A stretch of 64,000 bases of DNA from Unio delphinus (Eukaryota; Mollusca; Bivalvia; Unionida; Unionidae): the NCBI GenBank assembly GCA_029339505.1, contig JAQISU010000169.1:5820001-5884000 (forward strand), given 5' to 3'. Below, piece after piece: positions 1 to 10,210 of this stretch; the stretch's first letter is position 1; each line of letters starts with the position of its first letter. The notes beneath the pieces are model-generated. The model had not been told where the DNA came from. It did not search any database and worked only from the letters and a program-made list of their open reading frames with translations. The position numbers and the translations under genes were made by a program.

Positions 1-205
1 GGTTTAATGCCATTTTTCAGCACAAGATAGGCTATACATGGCGGCCAGTATTAATGGTGGAGGAAGAACTCTGGAAAATCCTGGAAAGAACCACTGACCC
101 ACGAGAAGCTATTGGCAAGCTTTCTCACATACCCACATTGGCCAAATCCGAGACTCGAACCCACACAGAGGTGAGATGGCAGTGATCCATAACGGAAGCA
201 TGTTA
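1..205 (-). repeat. tRNA-derived SINE, family A, cut by the window edge
   Basis: Read on the minus strand this has the order seen in the better family A copies. A B-box-like GGTTCGAGTCTCGGA comes first. A GAGAAAGCTTGCCA block, a CCACGAGAAGC-type segment in reverse and CTGGCCGCCATGTATAGCCT follow, and the element ends in GCTGAAAAATGGCATTAAACC at the window edge. The 3' tail lies outside the window. Confidence 0.8.
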
Positions 206-324
206 CCGTAAAATCATTTGTACTAATTTGTAAGGTTATCCTGCCTCGATGCTATATGTATGATCTGATCATATTCAATTCTGTGATCATTTTTTTTAAA
301 AAAGCCACTGAACGTGTTTTCCCT

Positions 325-640
325 AACTTTAGTGTGTGTGTGTGTGATTTGGACTTTTAACATGGCTTTAAATTTGTTTTGTCATATCGCTACGATGTCT
401 GCAGTGTGACAGTTTATAATGATGTCTAGCACTGGGACATCATGTTGCAGACTGGTAGCATGATAAAGGTACATGTACCCAGTCACATTATCTTGACACC
501 AGGCCGACCAGTCCTAACACTAACCTCTTAATGCTGAGTGCCAAGCAAGGCAGCTGTCAGTACATTTTTTTAAAGTCTTAGGTATGACTCGGCAGGGGAT
601 CAAACCCACGATATACACTACACTCCTCAAACTTTAACAG
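325..640 (-). repeat. tRNA-derived SINE, family B, head damaged
   Basis: On the plus strand it starts with a (GT)n run, then gatttggacttttaac, the recurring block ctgcagtgtg..agtttata..gatgtctagcactg, and ends near a degenerate B box (atcaaacccacg read in reverse). The same order recurs at 2.9, 12.9, 21.4, 27.9, 42.9 and 44.4-44.7 kb. The A-box part of the head is no longer recognisable. Confidence 0.7.
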
Positions 641-661
641 ACGCTTTAATTACAGCATCAC

Positions 662-687
662 AAAAAAAAAAAAAAAAAAAAAAAAAA
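662..687. repeat. poly(A) run, 26 bp
   Basis: Uninterrupted A run; no element boundary can be assigned with confidence. Confidence 0.9.
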
Positions 688-728
688 GTTAAGAGGTCAC
701 TGTACTACATGTCATTGACTTAACTCAC

Positions 729-838
729 CTGCCATTTCTGCACCGAAAATGCATAGATAAGACTAAAGGAACTTCCAAGTGAGATTGAGAATGGAAGAAT
801 ACCTCTGGGACATCCAAAATAAGGTTGCGACCCCATGT
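729..838 (-). other. Possible minus-strand exon beyond the end of the main gene
   Basis: On the minus strand an AG (RC of 839-840) and a strong CAG|GTGAGT donor (exon edge at 729) bound 110 bp. The segment is open after two leading bases and ends in phase 0. It translates to a hydrophobic segment including CPRGILPFSIS and VQKWQ. A second frame is also open for about 25 codons, and the acceptor tract is poor. It lies downstream of the candidate poly(A) signal at 1,599, so it would belong to another gene or be chance. Confidence 0.25.
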
Positions 839-1204
839 CTAATCAATTTAACCAACACACAACATAAACGGTGTTCAGTTTCTGATAACTTATCCTATCT
901 GATCAAAAGCCCTTTACTACCAACATAAAATGAAAAGAAAGCGTTATTTGATACACTAATCTATAGCCACTAACTCTATAGCCAGTAGGGATTGAACCTC
1001 TGTTTAACAGGGAGTCCAAGCATTTTTATTTTAACCTATATATGCCTGATCCATTTTTATTAGCACTTTATAGTAGGGCATTGTTGACTGTACATTATAG
1101 TGTCCAATTACCAATGACTCCCAATAATCTCAACTTTTTGTGAAGGTACATGTATGTGCATAAAACACTGCTGTGCAGAAAACATTATTTTCTTGTCAGT
1201 CTTA

Positions 1205-1510
1205 CTATTACACTGACCACTGATCTTTAGACCTTGACCTTTAACTTTCGACATCAAAATCAACATAGTTCTTCCTTACCTTATGTGAAGACCTTCCACA
1301 AACTTTGATCAAGGTAGATGATCTAGAACTAAAGTTATTATGCAAAACAATTTTTCTGTTTATCAGCATGTGACCTTAACCTTTGAACTTTTACCCCAGA
1401 AGCAATAGGCTTTGGTGAAGTTCTGTAATGTAGAGCTAATTTTGTTGAACAGAAACAATTTCTTTTCCTTGAGTCAAGATGACTTTAACCTTCAATACAG
1501 AGCAACTATC
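1205..1510. repeat. TGACCTTGACCTTT-type dispersed repeat
   Basis: Contains gaccttgacctttaacttt, gtgaccttaacctttgaac and actttaaccttcaatac spaced through about 300 bp. Repeats rich in the word TGACCTTGACCTTTGACC are abundant in mollusc genomes. A shorter trace lies near 21,300. No coding content seen. Confidence 0.5.
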
Positions 1511-1598
1511 TGTTCTTTAATGCTGTATTAGGATTTAAAATCAATCTATACCAAATACTACTTATTCATTACTTCCTAATTTCACTTTAAGATTCTTC

Positions 1599-1604
1599 TT
1601 TATT
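1599..1604 (-). promoter_or_regulatory. Candidate poly(A) signal AATAAA
   Basis: The plus-strand tttatt is AATAAA on the minus strand, about 65 bases downstream of the stop at 1,670. The position fits a 3' UTR of the terminal exon. The hexamer is common in AT-rich DNA, so alone it is weak evidence. Confidence 0.4.
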
Positions 1605-1669
1605 TAATTTATCTTAAAGCTTACAGGGCTATATGGTTTTGTAGCACAAGATCCCACTGGCCAAATTTT

Positions 1670-1832
1670 TTAAGAACAGAAATGAAACTGTTTAATTTTG
1701 GGATTGTCCAGCATGCTGTCTGCTTTTTCCCAATCAACATTTCCATCAGAATCATATTTAGGACAATTCAGGTTCAAATAACTCTCCATTAACTCAAAGA
1801 GCATGAGGAAGATGCTGTAGTGATGTTTGAAG
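1670..1832 (-). CDS. Candidate terminal coding exon of the unidentified minus-strand gene
   Basis: An AG acceptor at 1,833-1,834 follows a long pyrimidine-rich stretch. The exon starts with one base, then 53 codons and a TAA at 1,670-1,672. The peptide begins FKHHYSIFLMLFELMESYL and continues through an acidic segment (YDSDGNVDWEKAD) to end KQFHFCS. The composition looks like a soluble helical protein, not repeat translation. The one-base start fits the two bases left by the 2,124-2,161 segment, making a Cys codon. The same frame also stays open upstream of the acceptor, so the exact exon edge is uncertain. An AATAAA lies about 65 bases past the stop. I do not recognise the family. Confidence 0.5.
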
Positions 1833-2123
1833 CTGAGGTTCAGTGCCAGAATGAGCATGTAATTAAGCAAGTGCCAGGAGCACAGTAGCAAGGGTACCAG
1901 AGTAACAAAGATGACAGAAGTTACAGATGAGTAGTAACTGGGTCAACCATTGGAAAGGAAACACTATCTCTCTTTTAAGACCATTAATTTCATGTGATGA
2001 CATTTGGCAGCTTGTCAAAGGTCATTAATTGTAATACATGTAGTTTGAAAGAGCTGAATTTGAGAAATTTTCATGGGAATTATTGAATTCATTTGTTATA
2101 TTTTATTAAATTGTTATACTCAC

Positions 2124-2161
2124 CAACTTAAGTAATTTATATATTTAGACTGTCGGTATTG
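2124..2161 (-). CDS. Candidate small exon of the unidentified minus-strand gene
   Basis: The segment is 38 bp. Its acceptor follows a good pyrimidine tract (CTCTTAGCCCCCACTCAG) and its donor is TTG|GTGAGT. It reads QYRQSKYINYLS plus two bases and starts in phase 0, matching the phase-0 end of the segment at 3,578-3,651. The two leftover bases fit the one-base start of the terminal exon. Strong splice sites on both sides support it, but it is short enough to arise by chance. Confidence 0.45.
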
Positions 2162-2550
2162 CTGAGTGGGGGCTAAGAGCAAATTCAAATTTCATTCTCC
2201 ATCTTTCTCCAGTATTAGAAATAATACTGCAGGAGGTGTGTTACATCAGTATTATAAATGTGCACAGGAAAAACTTCCTTCAAGAAAGATTCAAACTACA
2301 ACAGAACCCAATCCGCCAATGAAGTTTAGATTAACAACCATTCATGTCAAGCCAAAAAGAACCCAAGTCTGTAAAGTTTTTTGAAAAAAATTGTCAGGAC
2401 AAGCATTACGATACCTCTAATGGTGTGACTTATGTTGTGAGACGCACTTTAAGGACAAATGGCTGAATAAAAGTTGTATAATGCACAGAGTACATAGTGA
2501 TGTGCATGAATTCAAACTAATCTGTGGTGCACTAGTGCATCACTAGACAG

Positions 2551-2730
2551 ACTAATTCATACAAATTGTACACAATTCATACAAATTGTACACAATTCAT
2601 ACAAATTGATACAAACTGAACACAATTCATACAAATTGTTCACAATTCATACAAATTGTACACAATTCATACAAACTGATACAAACTGAACACAATTCAT
2701 ACAAATTCATACAAACTGTACACAATTCAC
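2551..2730. repeat. Minisatellite, about 20-bp units
   Basis: Tandem units of acaattcatacaaattgtac with variants (ctgatacaaactgaac), about nine copies, ending at cacaattcacataagc. Confidence 0.85.
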
Positions 2731-2894
2731 ATAAGCACACACCCTGGCATCATCTCCGGAGAGATGAACAGAATAACAGATTACTGTGCAGAAACAAAAC
2801 AGGGATCAGATGGGCAAACATACCAAAAGACAGATGTACATAATCACAAACTTGGATATTTGGATTTGAATTCAGTTATTTTAAATGCAGCTTT

Positions 2895-3190
2895 AACAAA
2901 CAAAAATTCAGTCATTGCTACAATGTCTGCAGTGTGGTGTGGCAGTTTATAGTGATGTCTAGCACTGGCTCATCATGCTGCAGACATGTAGAATGATGTC
3001 CCACCCAGTAACATTATCCTAACACCAGGTTGACCAATCCTAACATTAACCTCTTAATGCTGAGTACCTAGCGAGGCAGCTGTTTGTACCATATTTTTAT
3101 AAGTCTTAGGTATGACTTGGCCGAGGTTCGAACCTCCAACCTCCTGCATCCAAGGTGGATGCTCTAATCACTAGGCTACCAGAACAGTTA
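2895..3190 (-). repeat. tRNA-derived SINE, family B, with readable tRNA-like head
   Basis: Read on the minus strand the head is GGTAGCCTAGTGATTAGAGC (A-box-like), and after about 30 bases comes GGTTCGAACCT (a good B box). The body then contains the family block with CAGTGCTAGACATCACTATA. This is the clearest sign that family B derives from a tRNA. Confidence 0.8.
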
Positions 3191-3577
3191 CAAACTTGAG
3201 TATAAATGAAAATTTAATATTCATCACTTACAAACTAATGTTTAATATTTTTTTAAAAACACTGGATCTTTTCTTTGGTTGCTCAATTGTCAACAGATTA
3301 AATAAGTAATTCATTGGACTACTGTGATAAAGTGACAAGTAAGAAATCAGAATAATACATTTAAACATTTAACCTTTCTTAACACTGCACAAGTTTCAAT
3401 TAAAACATCACATTATAGACCTAAAGCAATAGCTCAGAGGCAGGTAATAGGATCAAAAATATGGAATAAATTAAATCTCCCCAGCAATTCAAACAGTAAT
3501 GCACAGAAAATAGAGTTGGGCTTCTTCCAGATAAATATAAAAGAAAGGAGGCAATATGCAAACAGCATGAGATCTAC

Positions 3578-3651
3578 TTTAAATGGCTCTTGTATGAACA
3601 GCTTCTGGAACAGATAAAATTCTTTATAGGTGTCCAGCATACAAGCACACC
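3578..3651 (-). CDS. Candidate exon of the unidentified minus-strand gene
   Basis: The acceptor is TTACCTTTTCTATAG|GG, with a good pyrimidine tract. Two leading bases are followed by 24 codons reading CACMLDTYKEFYLFQKLF and then IQEPFK. The donor AAA|GTAGAT is usable but not strong. It ends in phase 0, matching the start of the 2,124-2,161 segment. It needs one base from the previous exon, whereas the 8,394-8,455 segment leaves two, so at least one exon between them is missing or one boundary is wrong. The frame remains open past the donor for about 45 codons, but that stretch looks like AT-rich intron. Confidence 0.5.
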
Positions 3652-3743
3652 CTATAGAAAAGGTAATACAACTAAGATATAAAAAAGAAAAAGGCCAAAC
3701 AGAACTCTTAGTAGGTGGGAGTGTGTGTCTTCCTGTGAATAAA

Positions 3744-3744
<1 letters not shown>

Positions 3745-3785
<41 letters not shown>

Positions 3786-3788
3786 GTG
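3745..3788. repeat. (GT)n microsatellite
   Basis: About 21 TG units with one cgtg interruption at the end. Confidence 0.95.
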
Positions 3789-3789
3789 A

Positions 3790-5547
3790 CTGTGTATGTA
3801 TTTTGATTTAAGAAATTTGGTCATTGCGAAGTGTCAAATTTTGAATAAGTACTGAACCTTCAAGTTGAATGCATTGAGCATTAAGATTTATCACATTTAA
3901 ACAGGAGAAATCTTTGTAAATCTTTGACCTTTCTTCTTAATCTCTCCCAAGTCAGTGTTAAAACTTCAAAGGAGCCAGATTTTTGACTCAATGAAAAAGA
4001 CTGGAATCTTAGCACGCTTTTGAGAAAGAGACAGCTGAACTTCCAATCCGTGTCAAATATTCATTCTTCAAAGGGAAAAGTTATATAACGTAGTTCAGAG
4101 TCCGACTGATGAAACAAATGATTGTCTTAGGAAAATGTTTAGAAACCATTGCTTATGATTGGCCAGAGTGAAATTAAGGCCTACACCTTGAAAGCAATGG
4201 GCATTTAAAGTGATAATCTTGGTCGAAAATATTTTAGTCTGATATTTCCTGAGAGATAAGTTTGACTCTGAGGAAGCCTAGAAAAAGAATAGTGCTTTCT
4301 TCATTAAACAAGAAAGGAACAAGGTGTCTGTCTTGTGAGAAAAGACAGTGTTTTGTGCTAGGATACACAAGTTCCAAAGATAACGGAATTAAGGTACACA
4401 TTTTTAATTTCATGTAATATTCTATTTTTGGATTATTTATTTATGCAAATGTGTTTTATATGACTAGGTTCCATATTATGTATTGTTTATTCAATTTCAT
4501 GGAAATGCGTTGATGCTATAGTAATCGAACATGTAGCGCACAGTAATTTTCAATAAACCGCTCATGTAATAATTGATGACCTGTCGCAGTTAAGCAAGGG
4601 CAAGGTACCACCATAGTAAGTCAGAGTTTAGGCAGTGTCTGGATAACTGGTGTGTTCTGAGTAACATAAGTGAAGGAATGTTATGTACATTTAGAAAGTG
4701 CAACATACATGTATACAGATTTAAGGATAAATTTATCATTTAAGGAACAGCTTTCAGAGAGAGAGAGAGAGAGAGTGAGGTGGGACAGTCTAAAGACATA
4801 AGTCCGAAGAAAGAAAAAAGAGAAGTTTTGAGTTAAGTCCAGAAAAGGGGAAGTGATGAGTCCAGAGTAAAGGACGAGGAAGTCCAAGAAGGCTGAAAAA
4901 GTCAGAATAGCAAGACTTAAGGAAATAGGAAACTTTGAAACACAGTCGTGAGGCAGGTGATGCAAAGTCGTGGTTATTGAGCTCTTTTCACCACTCATCA
5001 TGATGATGAAATAAATCCAAATCAGACACTATTAAATCATGTTGATATAACTAAGTTAAACTGAAATTACCACAAGTAGTTTGCTTGATTAAATTTGTGT
5101 TTTTTTTTCTTGTCTAAGGGGACTAATATTGCATTAATTCTTCCCAATAATCTTGCCCAGTTATCTGTTGATATTCTATCTTTTCACTCACACTGGTCAT
5201 AATATTGTGGGAGGTCATTCCCCAGACAACATAGCTAAATCCAATCAACTACCCCTCATAAAGGGCTGTATTTTAATGACTATTCCAAATTAGATTGACC
5301 AGCAGGCACATGAAAAGCTTTTCACTTCTCAGCCTACTACATGGGTATACAAGTTGCATATCAGTATGAAGCAACATGGGTCTGATTATTTGCATGCTTA
5401 GTCCTTTATTTGTATTTTTTCACAGAGGTACTTTCTGAAACTTAGCACGCATATTTATTGTAACTAAAATGGACTGTAACTAATATGTTCCTGGGTACAA
5501 AGCACACCTGATTAAAACACTATATCCCTGATTTATTAATTGTACTG

Positions 5548-5550
<3 letters not shown>
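3790..5550. other. Intronic AT-rich DNA, no gene seen
   Basis: No long frame and no repeat family that I can name. A short minus-strand open stretch near 5,120-5,265 (GFSYVVWGMTSHN...) precedes a GTGAGT donor at 5,190, but its acceptor is poor and its phase does not fit neighbouring exons. Confidence 0.4.

Positions 5551-5551
<1 letters not shown>

Positions 5552-5620
<69 letters not shown>
5552..5620. repeat. (TA)n microsatellite
   Basis: About 34 uninterrupted AT units. Both overlapping open frames here are translations of this run. Confidence 0.95.
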
Positions 5621-5621
<1 letters not shown>

Positions 5622-5699
5622 TAGCAATTAATTCTCTACTACCGGTATATGCATTAAAGCAACATTGTATAATGGTATCTATTGTACATATAGTTATTC

Positions 5700-5880
5700 T
5701 TGTGTTAGGAGAGGTTGGCCTGGTTTCAGGATAATATGACTGGGTAGGACACGATACTACATGTCTATGGCATGATACTACAGTTCTAGACATTAATATA
5801 AATGGCCACACTGCAGACATCAAAAAGATATGATTGGAAATTGCTAAAGCTATATTAAAGAAATCCAAATCAAACCAAAT
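5700..5880 (+). repeat. Partial family B SINE body, opposite orientation
   Basis: Contains ggcctggtttcaggataata, gactgggtagga and ccacactgcagacatc, the reverse complements of the block seen in the minus-strand copies. It ends near a degenerate aaatccaaatc. The tRNA-like head is absent. Confidence 0.55.
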
Positions 5881-6172
5881 CTAACAATATACTATTTTAT
5901 TATATCTACTGTATATAGAGTTACTTTAACAGGATAATATTAAATTGAATCATCTGAAGGTATTGTTATTTTAACATAATATTAAATGATACCTACTAGG
6001 GATGGGTGGGTAATCAGCCAGGCCCCCCTGACCTAGCTGGGTTTTGCACTACCTAAAAATACCATGCCCGACCTGATAATCTGAAACAAAATTGATATTA
6101 CCAGGAACCCTAACCATACCACTACCTTCTCCAGGTTGATAAAAAAAAATTTTTTTTAATTTAAAGGTTGAC

Positions 6173-6178
<6 letters not shown>

Positions 6179-6231
<53 letters not shown>
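6179..6231. repeat. (GA)n microsatellite
   Basis: About 26 uninterrupted GA units. G runs (6,461-6,475) and C runs (7,065-7,081) lie close by. Confidence 0.95.
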
Positions 6232-6234
<3 letters not shown>

Positions 6235-7091
6235 GAGTGGGGGAAAATGTACAAAATGGTAGCGGAAAAACCCTACCCATCCAGGTACCCAGCATAATTT
6301 CCCTATTTGTCCATCCCTTCAGCTATATGTACATATATTCAAATCAAGGCACGAGTTCAAACAACATAATCATGTGGCATCTATTGTATGAACAGTTGTG
6401 ACACAAGGATTTGAGGCACTAAAGTTCAATGTTCTTTCATGGCACCCCTACCAAGGTGCCGGGGGGGGGGGGGGGCAATTTTCTTTAATGATACAATCCC
6501 CCACCACCTTTCCTACATTTTGTTAAGAACTGCTCAATACACTCAAGTGAAGGTCAAATACTAAAATCCCTCTCTCAATGCCCCTACAAAATTGTATTAA
6601 GAACATTTGTTAAACTGGCTACCTAAATGCCAAATTTAGAAATGAAAAAATATTAAGTTTACCCAAATATTACAAGAACTAGAATTTAAAGCTGATCTTA
6701 CAACTTAGTCCAAATTTTTGAACAACCATTTTTGAACTACCATTTGTATGTACAAATCAATTTATTTCATAAAAAAAGTATCACATATTTGTCCATTGAT
6801 AGATTGTCTTCTTACAAGTACCTTAAAATTACTCACTATTAGGTCAATTTGGAATGCACGCGTCAATATTACTGTATATAGCTAACTGAATTTTTCCATA
6901 AACTTTATTTACTGACCTCAATAAGTTCTTTCCAATTAATTTACCTTCTGACCAATCCAACTTGATGACCAATAAATGACCACCTTATCCAAAATCAATT
7001 GATAACACAAGATGCATATTGGTACAACAAGACTTGGGCAATACAATGTTCTTCTAGTGGTTGACCCCCCCCCCCCCCCCCGACTTTTACC

Positions 7092-7304
7092 TACCATACA
7101 TACTTGCTTAAAAGTCAAGTCAAACTGCAAACAACAAAGATCCTGATCTGCAACTGCATAGTGTGCCTACATACCAGGGCTTATTATTTCTTCTACTGAT
7201 TACACCTAACAAATTGCATAGACCCATATCTGCCAGTGTATGATGCACCTGCAGATCTGGATGTGTGGTTTGCAGTTAGATTTTATAAGCATGTATACAT
7301 GGTA
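7092..7304. repeat. Palindromic miniature element, family P, copy 1
   Basis: Left end taccatacatacttgctta..aaactgcaaac; right end, reversed, TACCATGTATACATGCTTATA..AACTGCAAAC. Inside are cctgatctgc and cctgcagatctgg in opposite orientation. Related copies lie at 15.72, 23.96 and 31.59 kb. The terminal inverted repeats suggest a non-autonomous DNA transposon. No transposase and no clear target duplication were seen. Confidence 0.6.
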
Positions 7305-7309
7305 AATGA

Positions 7310-8390
7310 AACCATATTCCTGAAGAACATGGTAGGTACTGGCTTTATTTGTTAATAATCGCATTCCTAATGTTAATCAAATAGAGTATTTACCAAAAAT
7401 TGGCTAACTTGTTACCGGATAAAGCCACAGTGTATATGCTCATAATGCAAAACCTAGACCTTCCCCCCTCACCTTAACATACATGCAGGGATCAGATATA
7501 CAGCCCAATGCTATACAATGTATGACACTTCACAATGTAGAGTCAGAAGGATGACAATGAGGTATTGAAGCAGAAAAAGGTGAACCTGTCCAGACTGCCT
7601 GAGCCATGATCAAGCTTGTTTAAAAATTTCTATGGATGTCAAAGGCTTTTAAAATCCTTTCCTATAGGGATGACAACTTCAATCAAATTCAACCCTGTTG
7701 TCTTCCCACTTCTCTTGGAAAATTGATTTTTTAAAAACCTTTTTTCCTGAAAGTAGTTTTTGTACAACTATTCATGAACTTTTCTTAGCGAATGAAGGAT
7801 TTTTTTTTTACAGACAAGATGGAAAATGGGAGGTTGAAATATAAATCAACCACTGCATAAATATGAGTTTATTGGAAGTTGACAGAACATTTCCATGTCT
7901 TTATTAACACTGGTCTAGTTTAGTACAGTAGTACATGTATTGTAAACATCAAATAATACTACCCATCATACAAACAATAAATCTCTCTTGATAATAGCTA
8001 AGAAGTGGAGTATTTACTGTAAGCATGTGAGCCACTTTTACATTATTCTGTGCAATGCTCATTTAAGCAATCCTTTTGTAACATACACATACTCCAAATT
8101 TATGTTTATAAATGAGTTTTTCCCCTAGGATTAACTGGAAGGGACAACTGCAATAATGAATACATGCATGCTGTTTCAAAACATGTACTGTCTATAATAT
8201 CATCTGTGTACATGTACTCTGTTCTGTAGTAGTTTGGACCACTGGATGATGGGATACGAGAAACATAATTACATGATATAATTTAAGGGATAAATAATCT
8301 GATATCAAGAAAAATGTTAGATGTCTGTATAAAATGTTAGCATGTCAAGTAACAAATAAAATTTGAAGTAATGCTGTTGTCATCTATAGT
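7310..8390. other. Intronic DNA, no gene or named repeat seen
   Basis: AT-rich single-copy-looking DNA without long frames. A weak GTAAAT donor near 7,390 follows a short open stretch that has no convincing acceptor. Confidence 0.4.
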
Positions 8391-8393
8391 TAC

Positions 8394-8455
8394 CTGGAAT
8401 ATACAGTAATACTGCTGTCTTTATTGCTGATCAAAAGTAAACTACACATGTATAT
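8394..8455 (-). CDS. Candidate small exon of the unidentified minus-strand gene
   Basis: The acceptor is ATTTCAGTTTTCAG|AT and the donor is TTCCAG|GTAACT. The 62 bp start in phase 0 and read IYMCSLLLISNKDSSITVYS plus two bases. The phase-0 start matches the phase-0 end of the 13,519-13,676 segment. It leaves two bases, which does not fit the next recognised segment at 3,578-3,651. Confidence 0.35.
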
Positions 8456-9451
8456 CTGAAAACTGAAATTCTCAGGCAAAATGTTACATACAATTCCATG
8501 TTTTATCATGTCAGTGTTTTCATTATGAGTGTTTATGTTAATGTTACTGAAAAGACAAAACTACACACATTCAGAATCACAGAATGAAAAAAAAATAATT
8601 TTCAGCATGTCTGGGACATAATATTCAAATCATAGGTGGTATTTCCAAAAACCTGATAAATTTTATGCCAATCTTGAAAATTCTTGACCATGTTTAAAAC
8701 TGCCAAGTACAAAGTGCTTATATGAATGTCATAACAAGAAAGAACTATTAGAATTTCTGACAATTTATGAATGTTGAAAATCGGTTCAGTGTCAGAATGT
8801 TACATCCCAGAATCAAATGAAATACTGGCAGCAAAAAGAAAAATACCTGACAGTGTTTATTTCATCAGATCCACATGTTACCCATTCACACACTAACCTG
8901 ATGTAATATTTAAAACATCGTATTGTTGACTGTCCGATGATACCTAAATTAACTTGCCACAGTTAAATTTCTAGAAGCTTCTCTATGGAACATTTGCTAT
9001 GTAAAGATGTAAAGTTGAAACAAATTGTTTATAATTTCAATTTACTTGGTGCATGTATTCTGTCTGAAATTAATGTGGAAACTGATAGTGTGTCACAAAT
9101 GAATTCCATGACGATTTTTCCGACACTAATATGCTGGACAAAAGATCCTAGCCACTGATAATTATTTATCACATTTCACGTGTATAAAAAAAATTGGATC
9201 AATGATGATTTTTAAAAAAAAAACAGCTGTCATGTGCAATCAATACAAATAAAAACATCATGTCATGGTTGTAAATAGATACCAAAGTTCACAATACCTA
9301 GCTTTGTGTGCATCAAGTACGCCATTACGTCTCCATACTATTTTTAAATAGCATTATCATTGGTTAGGTGATCCTTCCACAAGTGTAATAATTAGATGAC
9401 AATTAAAGACATCATACTTAATGAACTTAAGTATATTAGATAGCTTATGTA

Positions 9452-10210
9452 GTGGCCTATGCACCAACAGACGGCGCGGAAGAAGAGGACAAAGACACCT
9501 TCTACCACGCTCTTCAAACCGTTCTAGAGGACGTCCCTCGACATGACGTGCTGATGTTGCTTGGCGACTTCAACGCTAGGGTTGGCTGCAACAACAAAGA
9601 TAGAGAGAGGACCATGGGGCGCCATGGAATAGGCATGATGACTGATAACGGGGAAAGGCTGGTCAACTTCTGTCAAGAGAATGACTTGGTCATAGGAGGG
9701 ACTCTGTTCGAGCACAAGGACATCCACAAGCTTACATGGACGTCACCAGACGGCAGAACCCAGAGCCAGATCGACCACATCATCATCAACGGTCGGTGGA
9801 AACACTCTTTGCAGGATGTGCGAGTGATGCGGAACGCTGACGTTGGCAGCGACCATTTTCTTCTGGTGGCTAAGGTGACTTTGAAGCTTAGGAAAGTTAG
9901 GATAGGGGTCTCCAGGAATAAACGCTTTGATGTGGACAAACTAAAGAATCCAAAAGTGAAGGATGAATTCAGGCTGGCTTTAAGGAATCGGTTTAGTGCT
10001 CTAGGAGATGAGACATCGCTGACCATCGACAATTTTAACAGAGCAATGAAGGAAGCAGGAGAAGAAGTTTTAGGTTACAGGAATAATAGGAAGACAGAGT
10101 GGATATCAGAAGAGACATGGACTCGCATAGAAGAGAGAAGACAGATTAAGAAGAGACTTTTGGATTCAAAATCACCAAGACTGAAAGAGAATTATGCAGG
10201 AGTATGGAGG
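9452..10210 (+). pseudogene. LINE endonuclease domain, C-terminal part, before a frameshift
   Basis: The frame contains AYAPTD, the GDFNARVG motif and the terminal SDHFLLVAKV motif of APE-type endonucleases, followed by a basic linker. The N-terminal third with the first catalytic residues is lost by 5' truncation. There is no ATG: the frame simply enters at the truncation point. Similarity to the LINE linker stops near 10,190-10,215, where the sense continues in another frame. Beyond that, this frame (open to 10,354) is low-quality shadow sequence. Confidence 0.85.

Noticed and set aside
5120..5265. Open stretch GFSYVVWGMTSHN followed by GTGAGT
   Set aside because: No good acceptor, and neither end fits the phase gap between 8.4 and 3.6 kb unless a poor donor is used.
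5536..5868. Overlapping long frames across (TA)n, and similar ones at 40,936, 41,207, 44,730, 46,794, 50,859-51,372, 51,791 and 58,214
   Set aside because: They consist mainly of Ile-Tyr, Cys-Val, His-Thr or Leu-Ser repeats translated from microsatellites.
5990..6315. Possible hAT element with agggatggg and ccatccct ends
   Set aside because: The matching ends are only eight or nine bases and no 8-bp target duplication flanks them.
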